Assembly: GCA_963968595.1 (NCBI GenBank)
Contig: CAXAHJ010000008.1
Coordinates: 1 to 64,000, forward strand
Source of the DNA: GCA-2730975 sp937893275
GTDB taxonomy: Bacteria; Verrucomicrobiota; Verrucomicrobiia; Opitutales; Seribacteraceae
Direction: 5' to 3'
Length of the DNA stretch: 64,000 nt
The position numbers and the translations under genes are program-made. The notes beneath the pieces are model-generated. The model had not been told where the DNA came from. It did not search any database and saw only the letters and a list, made by a program, of their open reading frames with translations. Shown one piece after another: positions 57,292 to 64,000 of this stretch. The first letter of the stretch is position 1. Each line of letters starts with the position of its first letter.

Positions 57292-57933
57292 TTGCTTCTT
57301 TCTTTGCTTCGATCCGGGCGTTTGTCCTTTCGAGCATCGTTGTGCGTCCTGCTGTTGCTGTTCCCGGTTTTTGCTAAAAGTACTTCCGGAAAGTCGGTAA
57401 CCGTTCCAAGCAAACCTGGGGATTCTCCAAGCTTTGCCAAGGTCGGCTCCGGTTTGGTTTTTGCAGATCTTCGTGAAGGAGATTCCCGTGATGTCGTATT
57501 GAAAAAACTGAAAGCAGCGAAATTTCGGGAAATTCATGAAGAAAAGGAAAAGCGCCTGATCCGTTGCGTGGCCAAATTGAATGGCTTTCGCTACGAACTT
57601 GCCTGCAAGCTTAGCGAGGACCGTAAGCTTGTGCTCTGTCTCCTCGAGGGAAGCAAAGGTTGGCAGTTTTCTTTTTACGATGAAACCCTTGAACCACAAT
57701 GGAGTAATCTTCGTGAAATTTTGTCGGCGTTTTACGGCCCGAAGCGTTCTTCTCGACCACTTCCGCCACTTGACAAGGTGCCCATGGGAGATCCCGGCGG
57801 ATACGTTACCGATACTTGGGAACTTTCAGACCGCATCGTGCTGCTTACCGTACAGGCATTTCAAGTTAAGGATTGCTGCACCAAGCGGATGGTGGACTAC
57901 TCCGGTTGCACTTTGCTCATTCAGCCTAAGTAG
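57292..57933 (+). CDS. Secreted protein of unknown function (start uncertain, probably TTG)
   Basis: There is no ATG between the previous stop and the conserved part of this frame. TTG codons at 57262, 57292, 57304 and 57322 could start it. TTG 57292 gives 213 residues with a good signal peptide (LLSLLRSGRLSFRASLCVLLLLFPVFA). The mature part (GLVFADLREGDSRDVVLKKLKAA, EEKEKRLIRCVAKLNGFRYE, GSKGWQFSFYDETLEPQW, VKDCCTKRMVDYSGCTLLIQP) is well formed but not assigned. The CC...C cluster at the end could form disulfides. It is likely the third gene of the YdjY/barrel operon. Confidence 0.6.
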   Translation: MLLSLLRSGRLSFRASLCVLLLLFPVFAKSTSGKSVTVPSKPGDSPSFAKVGSGLVFADLREGDSRDVVLKKLKAAKFREIHEEKEKRLIRCVAKLNGFRYELACKLSEDRKLVLCLLEGSKGWQFSFYDETLEPQWSNLREILSAFYGPKRSSRPLPPLDKVPMGDPGGYVTDTWELSDRIVLLTVQAFQVKDCCTKRMVDYSGCTLLIQPK

Positions 57934-57961
57934 GGGAAGTTGACTTCGAATGCGCTTCCCC
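57933..57961 (+). terminator. Weak hairpin after the YdjY/barrel operon
   Basis: GGGGAAG (57933-57939) pairs with CTTCCCC (57955-57961) around a 15-base loop, directly at the stop codon of the preceding gene. The tail GTGCTTCGGG lacks a U-run, so termination may be weak or factor-dependent. Confidence 0.3.
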
Positions 57962-58043
57962 GTGCTTCGGGAGAGCTTTCTTTTCTCGTAGTTGAAAAAT
58001 CCTCGACAATGGGCATCCTGCTTATTTCCTTCAAAAGTAACAC

Positions 58044-58985
58044 ATGGGTATATTTTCTAAATTTCGAGCCGGATTCCGGCAAGGTAGTCAAGCCATCCGC
58101 GGTGCTTTCGATCTTCTTTCCGGTCGAGGTAAACTAGACGAAGGCACCCTTCTTGATCTTGAGGAGGCCCTTTATGGAAGCGATTTCGGTGTGGAAACAA
58201 CGGAGGAAATTCTCGATGGCATTCGCGAAGCTCATCGCAAGGACAAGGAACTCCGTGGTAAAGACGCCGTTGTTTTAGCGAGAACGATCCTCACTCGAGT
58301 CTTGGATGGGGCCGAAAGTGGTTTCGCGCCAAGTGAATCGCTCGAAGACAAACCCGAGGTCGTCTGCTTGATTGGCGTAAACGGTTCCGGCAAAACTACG
58401 ACCTGCGCCAAGCTCGGGCACCTCTGGACAAATGCCGGGAATTCCGTCCTTCTTGGAGCCTGTGACACTTTTCGAGCAGCCGCAACCGAGCAATTGAAAA
58501 GTTGGTCGACCCGTTTGAGCCTTGAAATCGTGTCCGGGCATCACGGTTCCGATGCTGCTGCAGTTGCTTTTGACGCTTATGCGGCGGCAGAATCTCGGGG
58601 TCACGATCTTTTGCTTTTGGATACTGCCGGACGGTTGCACGTCAAAGAGGGGCTCATGGAGGAGCTCTACAAGATGCGACGAGTGCTCCAAAAAAAGAAT
58701 CCTGCCGCTCCTCACCATTCTTGGTTGGTTGTTGATGGGTCTACGGGTGTGAATGCCGTCGAGCAGGCACGCGTCTTTCACGAGAAATTCGGCCTGTCCG
58801 GACTGGTTGTGACCAAGCTCGACGGGACCTCCAAGGGTGGAGCGATCGTAGGCATTTATCGGGAGTTGAAACTCCCCATTCACTTTGTAGGACTTGGAGA
58901 AGCTCCTGACGACCTGCAGCCTTTTTCGGTCGATCACTATGTGGATTCCATTCTTCCTTTGGAGGTCGAAACAGTCGAGGATTAG
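58044..58985 (+). CDS. ftsY: Signal recognition particle receptor FtsY
   Basis: This 313-residue SRP-type GTPase has an N domain (about 1-95) and a G domain: G1 GVNGSGKTTTCAKLG (about 110-124), DTFRAAATEQLK, the G3 DTAGRLH, G4 TKLDGTSKGG and the final FVGLGEAPDDLQPF. It receives ribosome-SRP complexes at the membrane. The acidic A domain of E. coli FtsY is missing; the short basic N-terminus (GIFSKFRAGFRQGSQ) is typical of compact FtsY proteins. It precedes aroB by 66 bp in a plus-strand housekeeping run. Confidence 0.97.
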   Translation: MGIFSKFRAGFRQGSQAIRGAFDLLSGRGKLDEGTLLDLEEALYGSDFGVETTEEILDGIREAHRKDKELRGKDAVVLARTILTRVLDGAESGFAPSESLEDKPEVVCLIGVNGSGKTTTCAKLGHLWTNAGNSVLLGACDTFRAAATEQLKSWSTRLSLEIVSGHHGSDAAAVAFDAYAAAESRGHDLLLLDTAGRLHVKEGLMEELYKMRRVLQKKNPAAPHHSWLVVDGSTGVNAVEQARVFHEKFGLSGLVVTKLDGTSKGGAIVGIYRELKLPIHFVGLGEAPDDLQPFSVDHYVDSILPLEVETVED

Positions 58986-59051
58986 AGTTTCTGCCTGCCT
59001 CCGGTTCATGTTTGTCATTTCCGTTTTTTTTCGCATGCTTCGGTGGAGTAG

Positions 59052-60161
59052 ATGGTTATGCAAGAAAAGGTGGTCCAACCATTGCGCGTTGGGTTGGGTG
59101 GACGTTCTTACGAAATTTTCGTTGGGCGTAACCTTTCTGGTGACATCCGGCGTATGGTTGAATCCCTGCGCGAAAGTGACCGACAGGTCGTGGTGTTGGC
59201 GGACGAGCAACTGGCAACTCTTCAACCGACTTTTCTTACCGATGCGTTTGGTGATTGGCCAAGGCTTGAGCTGCCCTCAGGGGAAACCACGAAGTCTCTA
59301 GAAAAGCTTGGGTTTGTCTTGGATTTCCTTGCCGATTCAAAACTGGATCGTTCCGCTTGCGTCTTCGTAGTTGGGGGAGGGGTTACCGGAGACCTTGGTG
59401 GTTTTGCCGCAGCTTCCTTCCTTCGCGGAATCGACTTCATTCAAGTTCCGACCACCTTGCTGGCAATGGTCGATAGTTCCGTGGGAGGGAAAACGGGGAT
59501 CAACCTCTCGGCGGGCAAGAACCTCGTGGGTGCTTTTCATCAACCTCGAGCGGTTTTTGCCGATGTCGATCTGCTTGCCTCTTTGCCAACTCGGGAATTT
59601 GCGGCGGGCATGGCGGAAGTGATCAAGTACGGACTCCTCGGCGATCGAGAGTTGTATGAGCGTCTACTTAAGTCGGAGGCATTTACTGCGACTAGTCCTG
59701 AGATTGGGGATATCATTAAGCGTTGCTGTCAAAGCAAAGCCCGAATTGTTGAAGGAGACGAGCGGGAAACCGATTCCGGGGTTGGTGGCCGAGCTCTGCT
59801 TAATCTTGGGCACACATTTGCTCACGCCATAGAGGCTGTCGCCGGTTATGGGGAATATTTACATGGCGAAGCAGTGGCAATCGGGATGGTTTGCGCCCTT
59901 CGTCTTTCAGAAAAACTGGAATTTTTGGAACTCGGGAATGGTCCCGATTTGGAGGCTTTGCTTGGTCGCCAAGGTTTGCCCACGGTTTTGCGTGCTCCTT
60001 TGGCGTTGAAACCGTTACTGAATGCGATGCACTCGGACAAAAAGGTCAAGGGTGGTATGCTTCGCTTTGTTGTGATGGATGCCGTTGGCGTGTCCCGGGT
60101 GGCGGAAGACGTTCCACTTTCCCTTGTGGAGGACACTTGGCGAACGATTGGCGCCTCATAG
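59052..60161 (+). CDS. aroB: 3-dehydroquinate synthase
   Basis: This 369-residue enzyme makes 3-dehydroquinate from DAHP in the shikimate pathway. NAD-binding GGGVTGDLGGFAAASFLRG, VPTTLLAMVDSSVGGKTGIN and the zinc site are all present: Glu in GMAEVIKYG, and His in LNLGHTFAHAIE and GEYLHGEAVA. The length is normal for the family. ATG 59052 and 59058 are both possible starts. The stop is 10 bp before the next gene. Confidence 0.97.
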   Translation: MVMQEKVVQPLRVGLGGRSYEIFVGRNLSGDIRRMVESLRESDRQVVVLADEQLATLQPTFLTDAFGDWPRLELPSGETTKSLEKLGFVLDFLADSKLDRSACVFVVGGGVTGDLGGFAAASFLRGIDFIQVPTTLLAMVDSSVGGKTGINLSAGKNLVGAFHQPRAVFADVDLLASLPTREFAAGMAEVIKYGLLGDRELYERLLKSEAFTATSPEIGDIIKRCCQSKARIVEGDERETDSGVGGRALLNLGHTFAHAIEAVAGYGEYLHGEAVAIGMVCALRLSEKLEFLELGNGPDLEALLGRQGLPTVLRAPLALKPLLNAMHSDKKVKGGMLRFVVMDAVGVSRVAEDVPLSLVEDTWRTIGAS

Positions 60162-60171
60162 GGAATTGACG

Positions 60172-60780
60172 ATGGCGTGCTTCGAGGAAGAGGTGGTTCG
60201 AGCTTATTTCGAGGTGAACGGTTTTCTCGTTCGCTCGGCCGGGCATCCTTCCGAGGTGGGCAAGAAAAGGGCCGGTGCCTTGCCCACTCTGGCTGTCTTG
60301 AATCCTGAGGTGACGGAAAACGCCACCAACTTTAGTTTTCGCCTCTTTACCACCGACATTGGGAGGATTCGTGCCGCTATCGTTTCCATTCTGAGTTGGG
60401 ATTCAATCGGTTTTTCGGCAAACTTACTTTCGAGCGATGCCGGTTTGCTGAAATTCATAAAGGCGGAGGTTACAACCAAGCGCTTGAAATCTGGTTTTTT
60501 TCCCCCAGTCAATTTGCCCGAGGCTCGTATGGGCAATTGTTTGCGACTGCTCGTGTTGCCTGCCTTGCCCCACGCGGAAGAAAAGATAAGAGAAGCTTTG
60601 GAAGTTTTGCGAGAAGCCGGGGTACAAGGAGTCTACACTTTTCGCGTTATGTTGGAAAACTTATTGGGTCGAGTGAAACCCAATAGCGACTACTCGAAGT
60701 CGGAGTCGTTGCAAGCCCTTCGTATCATCAAGGCCTACGGTCTTGCGAAGGAACCGCAACTTGAGATGTTCGGTGATTAA
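60172..60780 (+). CDS. Protein of unknown function between aroB and lpxA
   Basis: ATG 60172, with AGGGA upstream, gives a 202-residue soluble protein; the earlier frame lies inside aroB. It begins FEEEVVRAYFEVNGFLVRSA, a helix-strand start often seen in restriction-endonuclease-like folds. It then has GKKRAGALPTLAVLN, TTDIGRIRAAIVSILSWDS and a long C-terminal helical part (EEKIREALEVLREAGVQGVYTF, LQALRIIKAYGL). I do not see a clear PD-(D/E)XK active site. It probably belongs to a lineage-restricted conserved family. Tight packing (10 bp and 4 bp gaps) suggests an operon with aroB and lpxA. Confidence 0.7.
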   Translation: MACFEEEVVRAYFEVNGFLVRSAGHPSEVGKKRAGALPTLAVLNPEVTENATNFSFRLFTTDIGRIRAAIVSILSWDSIGFSANLLSSDAGLLKFIKAEVTTKRLKSGFFPPVNLPEARMGNCLRLLVLPALPHAEEKIREALEVLREAGVQGVYTFRVMLENLLGRVKPNSDYSKSESLQALRIIKAYGLAKEPQLEMFGD

Positions 60781-60784
60781 TGGG

Positions 60785-61600
60785 ATGACTGCCTCTATTC
60801 ACGAAACCGCCATACTGGGAGCAGGGGCGAAACTGGGCTCTAATGTCAGGATAGGCCCTTACGCGATTGTGGAGGACGAGGTTGAATTGGGCTCCGATTG
60901 TTTTGTGGAGGCCCATGCAATCGTGAAAAATGGAACGGTGCTTGGGGATGGGTGTCGGGTAGGGCATTTTGCGGTGGTGGGCGGTGAACCTCAATATCTC
61001 GCGTTCGATCCGTCGACATCCTCGGGAGTCAAGGTGGGCAAGGGTACTCGTATTGGGGAGGGAGTCACCATTCACCGATCCATTCGTGAAAAAGAGGTTA
61101 CGTGCGTTGGCGATAATGTTTTTCTCATGGGGTATTCGCATGTGGCCCATGATTGCTTGGTGGGAGATCAAGTCGTGGTTGCCAATGGGGCATTGCTGGG
61201 CGGGCACGTCGAATTGGGGAAATACTGCTTTGTCGGTGGAGGTGCAGCTTTTCACCAGTTCGTCAGGGTAGGGGACGGGGCTATGGTTGGTGGCATGGCC
61301 GAGGTTTCGGCTGATGTCCCGCCATTCGTTACCGTTGCTCGCCGGAATCTCGCCTGCGGTCTGAATCTCGTGGGTTTGCGCCGTCGAGAATTTTCCCAAG
61401 AAGTGATTGGAGACCTCAAGGAATGCTACCGAGCAGTCTATTTTCATGAAGGAAACCCGCAGAGTCGCGCGGAGGAGACATTGGCGTCGGGCGAACTTCC
61501 CTCCACCTCGCAAGGGCGAGAATTCTTGGAGTTTTTTCTATCCGGTGAGCGAGGCTTTGTTCGAAACCGAAAGAAGCAAGTTCCCGAAGATGACTCTTGA
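60785..61600 (+). CDS. lpxA: UDP-N-acetylglucosamine acyltransferase
   Basis: This 271-residue left-handed beta-helix acyltransferase performs the first step of lipid A synthesis. Hexapeptide repeats run from HETAILGAGAKLGSNVRIG to about residue 190. The catalytic His is in GYSHVAHDC and the substrate loop in GGEPQYLAF. HQFVRVGDGAMVGG and the RRNLACGLNLVGLRRREF junction to the helical C-terminus are typical. The C-terminal ~25 residues extend beyond E. coli LpxA with a basic/acidic tail. The start at ATG 60785 is 4 bp after the previous stop. It supports a lipopolysaccharide-bearing Gram-negative envelope. Confidence 0.95.
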   Translation: MTASIHETAILGAGAKLGSNVRIGPYAIVEDEVELGSDCFVEAHAIVKNGTVLGDGCRVGHFAVVGGEPQYLAFDPSTSSGVKVGKGTRIGEGVTIHRSIREKEVTCVGDNVFLMGYSHVAHDCLVGDQVVVANGALLGGHVELGKYCFVGGGAAFHQFVRVGDGAMVGGMAEVSADVPPFVTVARRNLACGLNLVGLRRREFSQEVIGDLKECYRAVYFHEGNPQSRAEETLASGELPSTSQGREFLEFFLSGERGFVRNRKKQVPEDDS

Positions 61601-61638
61601 GCTTAGGCTCATCGCACATTATTTTGAAGTCTCTTTAG

Positions 61639-62019
61639 ATGAGCGTAACGCTAAATATGGATACTCAACCCGATCTTGTTCGCAAAGGCGACGAACGACT
61701 AGTTCGCCTTACCGGATCCGCTGGCAGCAAGCTGCATAAACTTATTGATCGTGAACAAACAGGTGATTTTTTACGTATCCGAATTACAGGTGGCGGATGC
61801 AATGGCCTTTCTTACAACATGAAATTCGTCCCATTGGGCAAGAAAGGGGATATTCTCGTTGAAAGTGCAGGCGTTGGGGTCCTTGTTGATTCCAAGACCG
61901 CGCTTTACTTGCGGGGCACGACGCTTGAATTTTCCGACAAATTAGTCGGTGGAGGTTTCAAGTTCCAAAACCCAAACGCCAAGGCCAGTTGTAGTTGTGG
62001 CGAAAGCTTCAACCTATAA
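61639..62019 (+). CDS. erpA: A-type iron-sulfur cluster carrier (ErpA/IscA family)
   Basis: This 126-residue A-type carrier has three cluster-binding cysteines: Cys 54 in GGGCNGLSYN and Cys 118 and 120 in ASCSCGESFNL. LGGTTLEF-type strands are present as LRGTTLEFSDKLVGGGFKFQNPN. It delivers Fe-S clusters to apo-proteins. The SCSCG end and lack of isc or suf neighbours favour ErpA over IscA, but this distinction is tentative. The first ~15 residues are variable. Confidence 0.9.
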   Translation: MSVTLNMDTQPDLVRKGDERLVRLTGSAGSKLHKLIDREQTGDFLRIRITGGGCNGLSYNMKFVPLGKKGDILVESAGVGVLVDSKTALYLRGTTLEFSDKLVGGGFKFQNPNAKASCSCGESFNL

Positions 62020-62169
62020 TTTTCTTTTCTAAAAAAATCCTCGTTAAAAAGCTTGCCTCAGCTCACTTAGAGAGCAATCCTTTAGCTTTTCGTAGATAAT
62101 ATCTCTTCCAATTTTATGGTCTTTTTTCAACCCCTTATCAGCCGCCGCCTGTCGGCGTGAATCAACTAC

Positions 62170-62931
62170 ATGGGCAAAAAGCCTAGCGGCAAAGGTAAAC
62201 GCCGGTTTCAACATAACCGGAATTTCATACGAAAAAACCAGCGCATCCGTGTACCTGAAGTTCGTGTAATCGGACCCAAGGGGGAAATGCTTGGCGTGAT
62301 GGCTCCCGAAGAAGCTTTGGTTATTGCGAAGAAACATCGACTCGATCTTGTCGAGGTGGCACCAACCGCTCGTCCACCCGTGTGCCGTATTCTGGAGTTC
62401 GGCAAATATAAGTACGATTTAAGCAAGAACAAGAAGAACAAGGAAAATAGCGGTGGGAAACGCGTCAAGGAAGCGAAATTCCGACCTCGTATCGATACGC
62501 ACGACTACGAAACCAAACTCCGACGGTCCGAGAAATTTTTACATCAAGGTTTCAAGCTCAAGCTCACAATGATGATGCGTGGGCGCGAAATGGAGCACAT
62601 GGATATAGGCTTCGGTCGTCTGAGACAGGCTGTAATTGACTTGTCGGGGGTCGGTCGCGCGGACGACGAACCGAAGCGCGCGGGTCGATTCATCATGGTG
62701 AACCTTTCGCCTCTTCCCAAGAACCAACACGTACTCAAATATAATTCCGTAGCCGAAGCGGCCGTGGAAGTTCCCGATGAGCAAGACGATGAGGAAGACA
62801 TCGACGAGGAGGGTGGCGAGGAAATCGAGGAGCACGATGACGAAGTAGAATCCGAAGAACTGGTCGAAGAAGATGATTCGGGAACCGAGACATCTGCAAC
62901 GTCGAAAGGGAATTCGGATTCGGAAGATTGA
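62170..62931 (+). CDS. infC: Translation initiation factor IF-3 with acidic C-terminal extension
   Basis: This 253-residue protein has an IF-3 N-domain (NQRIRVPEVRVIGPKGEMLG, EEALVIAKKHRLDLVEVAP), a linker (KYDLSKNKKNK) and a C-domain (KEAKFRPRIDTHDYETKLRR, RGREMEHMDIG). After about residue 200 it adds ~50 very acidic residues (DDEEDIDEEGGEEIEEHDD) ending Ser/Asp/Glu-rich; the usual bacterial IF-3 is ~180 residues. The start shown is ATG, not the rare AUU used in E. coli. A small hairpin (CGCCG 62143-62147, CGGCG 62153-62157) ends 12 bases upstream and could mask the ribosome site. rpmI and rplT do not follow; crcB does. Confidence 0.95.
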   Translation: MGKKPSGKGKRRFQHNRNFIRKNQRIRVPEVRVIGPKGEMLGVMAPEEALVIAKKHRLDLVEVAPTARPPVCRILEFGKYKYDLSKNKKNKENSGGKRVKEAKFRPRIDTHDYETKLRRSEKFLHQGFKLKLTMMMRGREMEHMDIGFGRLRQAVIDLSGVGRADDEPKRAGRFIMVNLSPLPKNQHVLKYNSVAEAAVEVPDEQDDEEDIDEEGGEEIEEHDDEVESEELVEEDDSGTETSATSKGNSDSED

Positions 62932-62970
62932 ATCTTCCTTCATTCGCCACTGCGGAACCTGAATCTGCAG

Positions 62971-63336
62971 ATGGAATTGAAGCATTTGTTTTTTGTTGCC
63001 GCAGGCGGTGCTTTGGGGTCCGTATTGCGGACATGGTTGTGGCATGTTCTGCGTGGAGGATTCCCATGGTCTACGATTGCGGTTAACGTGGCGGGATCAT
63101 TTCTCATAGGCGTTTTGTTTCATACTTTGGGGAATGACGAAAATAATTTGAACCTGCGCTTCTTTTTAATTGCGGGATTGTGTGGAGGTTTCACTACTTT
63201 TTCCACTTTCAGTCTAGATGTGCTAAAGCTTTTTCGCGATGGCCATGCCTGGCTTGCTTTGGGGAACGTCGCGCTTTCTCTCGTCTGTTGCCTAGTCGCT
63301 GTTTTCGCGGGTTGGCGGTTGGCTGTCGCGAGCTAA
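62971..63336 (+). CDS. crcB: Fluoride channel CrcB/Fluc
   Basis: This 121-residue, four-helix fluoride exporter has the family motifs GGALGSVLRTW, TIAVNVAGSFLIG (with the channel Asn) and GLCGGFTTFSTFSLD (the Phe/Ser/Thr track). Fluc channels are dual-topology dimers that expel F-. It is 39 bp after infC on the same strand. No fluoride riboswitch is recognisable between the two. Confidence 0.95.
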   Translation: MELKHLFFVAAGGALGSVLRTWLWHVLRGGFPWSTIAVNVAGSFLIGVLFHTLGNDENNLNLRFFLIAGLCGGFTTFSTFSLDVLKLFRDGHAWLALGNVALSLVCCLVAVFAGWRLAVAS

Positions 63337-63393
63337 GTGTCTTCAAAAAGTTCGCTTGCGGCTGATTTATTCCTGTGCGACCCTATAAAGAGC

Positions 63394-64000
63394 ATGCGCA
63401 TACCTTTTTTTCTTAGTTTCACCGCCACTATCTTGTGCGGACACGTTGAAGGTGCAGTAGCTCCGTCCCCATTTCTGCCGCCCGGGTATAATTCCCGTCC
63501 AACGGAAAAACCAATCCAATCTCCGAGAAATCCGAAACCTCAAACACCGAACGTCCAAATTTCAAAAGAAATTGAATTAGGCGGATTTTTCTCTCTTGGA
63601 ACCGGGGAGAGCCGGAAACTTTATTTTTCTCTTTTTAACAAAAAGGTGAATCACGCCCAATGGATCACCATTGGGGAAAAAACGGATGAGGATTTTCTCG
63701 CCGAATCCTTTGATTTCGATACGGAAACCCTGACGGTACGTTTTGGGGACTTTTCGCACGACCTATCCCTGCGGATGTCTAAAGGTTCTTCGGGAGGAAA
63801 ACCCAGGTCTTCGAATGCTCGCAATATTGCATCGACCACCGCGTCCACTCCAGGCAAACCTCGCGTCATGCCGCCCCGACCCAAGACCACTCCAACCTTG
63901 CCTCCATGGCTTGCCAATCGATCGGCGTCCGGTTCGTCTCGCGCGGGTGGCGGGTATCCCAGTTCTTCTCCTGCCAGAGGCGGAACGAGCGGTCTAAGTT
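63394..64000 (+). CDS. Secreted protein, GspC/secretion-like N-terminal domain (3' partial)
   Basis: An open frame from ATG 63394 runs off the window; 202 residues are visible. A signal peptide (MRIPFFLSFTATILCGHVEG) and a Pro-rich linker precede a ~75-residue domain: EIELGGFFSLGTGESRKLYFS, NHAQWITIGEKTDEDFLAESF, DTETLTVRFGDFSHDLSL. This FxLx..W..GE..F......D..T.TL.V pattern occurs in many short secreted proteins of this phylum and resembles the start of type II secretion GspC-like domains. The rest is a Ser/Thr/Pro/Gly-rich, disordered tail. The minus-strand frames here have no supporting features. Confidence 0.7.
   Translation, partial: MRIPFFLSFTATILCGHVEGAVAPSPFLPPGYNSRPTEKPIQSPRNPKPQTPNVQISKEIELGGFFSLGTGESRKLYFSLFNKKVNHAQWITIGEKTDEDFLAESFDFDTETLTVRFGDFSHDLSLRMSKGSSGGKPRSSNARNIASTTASTPGKPRVMPPRPKTTPTLPPWLANRSASGSSRAGGGYPSSSPARGGTSGLS

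Noticed and set aside
56493..57440. 315-codon minus-strand frame across the barrel gene
   Set aside because: It spans two plus-strand genes with clear signal peptides and repeats, and has no recognisable motif.
58275..59225. 316-codon minus-strand frame over ftsY and the start of aroB
   Set aside because: It is antisense to two unmistakable housekeeping genes.
62932..62970. Possible fluoride riboswitch before crcB
   Set aside because: The 39-base gap is too short and lacks the conserved fluoride aptamer sequence.
1..64000. CRISPR arrays, insertion sequences or prophage genes
   Set aside because: No regularly spaced repeats, transposase, integrase or phage structural gene was found on reading both strands.

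Overview
The window looks like a chromosomal segment from a member of the Verrucomicrobiota (PVC superphylum), roughly 50% GC. This is inferred from the mix of families, not from a marker-gene tree: a PVC-type cytochrome/dehydrogenase, a DUF1501 protein, two DUF1080 (3-keto-glycoside hydrolase-type) proteins, YdjY- and GYF_2-type domains, a SUMF1/WD40 giant, and MoxR/DUF58/vWA proteins in one operon with alpha/alpha-barrel proteins. No insertion sequence, phage gene, CRISPR array or rRNA was seen.

Region by region. 1-13,800: the 3' part of a dehydrogenase-HEAT-cytochrome c-hydrolase fusion, a convergent alpha/beta hydrolase, a DUF1080 protein, an unannotated 54-residue membrane protein, a TIGR01777 epimerase, DUF1501, RmuC, a VanZ-like protein, a fibronectin-III lipoprotein, a Tat-exported TIM-barrel isomerase and an orphan M.HhaI-like cytosine methyltransferase. 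13,900-20,400: a plus-strand membrane cluster (unknown protein, PqiA-like, NfeD-like, flotillin with EF-hand and GYF_2), tRNA-Ser(GCU), and small proteins and lipoproteins. 20,495-34,616: a minus-strand seven-gene operon, MoxR - DUF58 - two vWA membrane proteins - DUF4175-like coiled-coil protein - alpha/alpha barrel - SUMF1/WD40, with overlapping or nearly abutting junctions. 35,282-39,359: a four-gene minus-strand catabolic operon (2-hydroxyacid dehydrogenase, Ldh2-family dehydrogenase, PfkB kinase, SDR). 39,886-46,735: a heavy-metal RND efflux operon with its own consensus promoter and two His-rich accessory proteins. 46,765-55,064: azurin, an Nramp-like transporter with an Arg/Gly-rich tail, DUF1080, a cupredoxin-LamG protein translationally coupled to a propeller dehydrogenase, and a second alpha/alpha barrel. 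55,369-57,933: plus-strand YdjY protein, a third barrel and an unknown protein. 58,044-63,336: housekeeping genes ftsY, aroB, an unknown gene, lpxA, an ErpA-type protein, infC and crcB. A secreted-protein gene runs off the right end.

How they may work together (inference). The dehydrogenases, DUF1080 proteins, TIM-barrel isomerase and esterases fit periplasmic breakdown of complex carbohydrates by oxidation to 3-keto sugars, with cupredoxins and cytochrome c as electron carriers. The MoxR/vWA operon looks like one envelope-associated machine of unknown job. The most unusual items are an apparently circularly permuted SUMF1 domain inserted in a WD40 propeller, the flotillin-EF-hand-GYF_2 fusion, a 13-base homopolymer next to a lipobox, the Arg/Gly-rich tail on a metal-transporter-like protein, and a consensus promoter sitting on a start codon.
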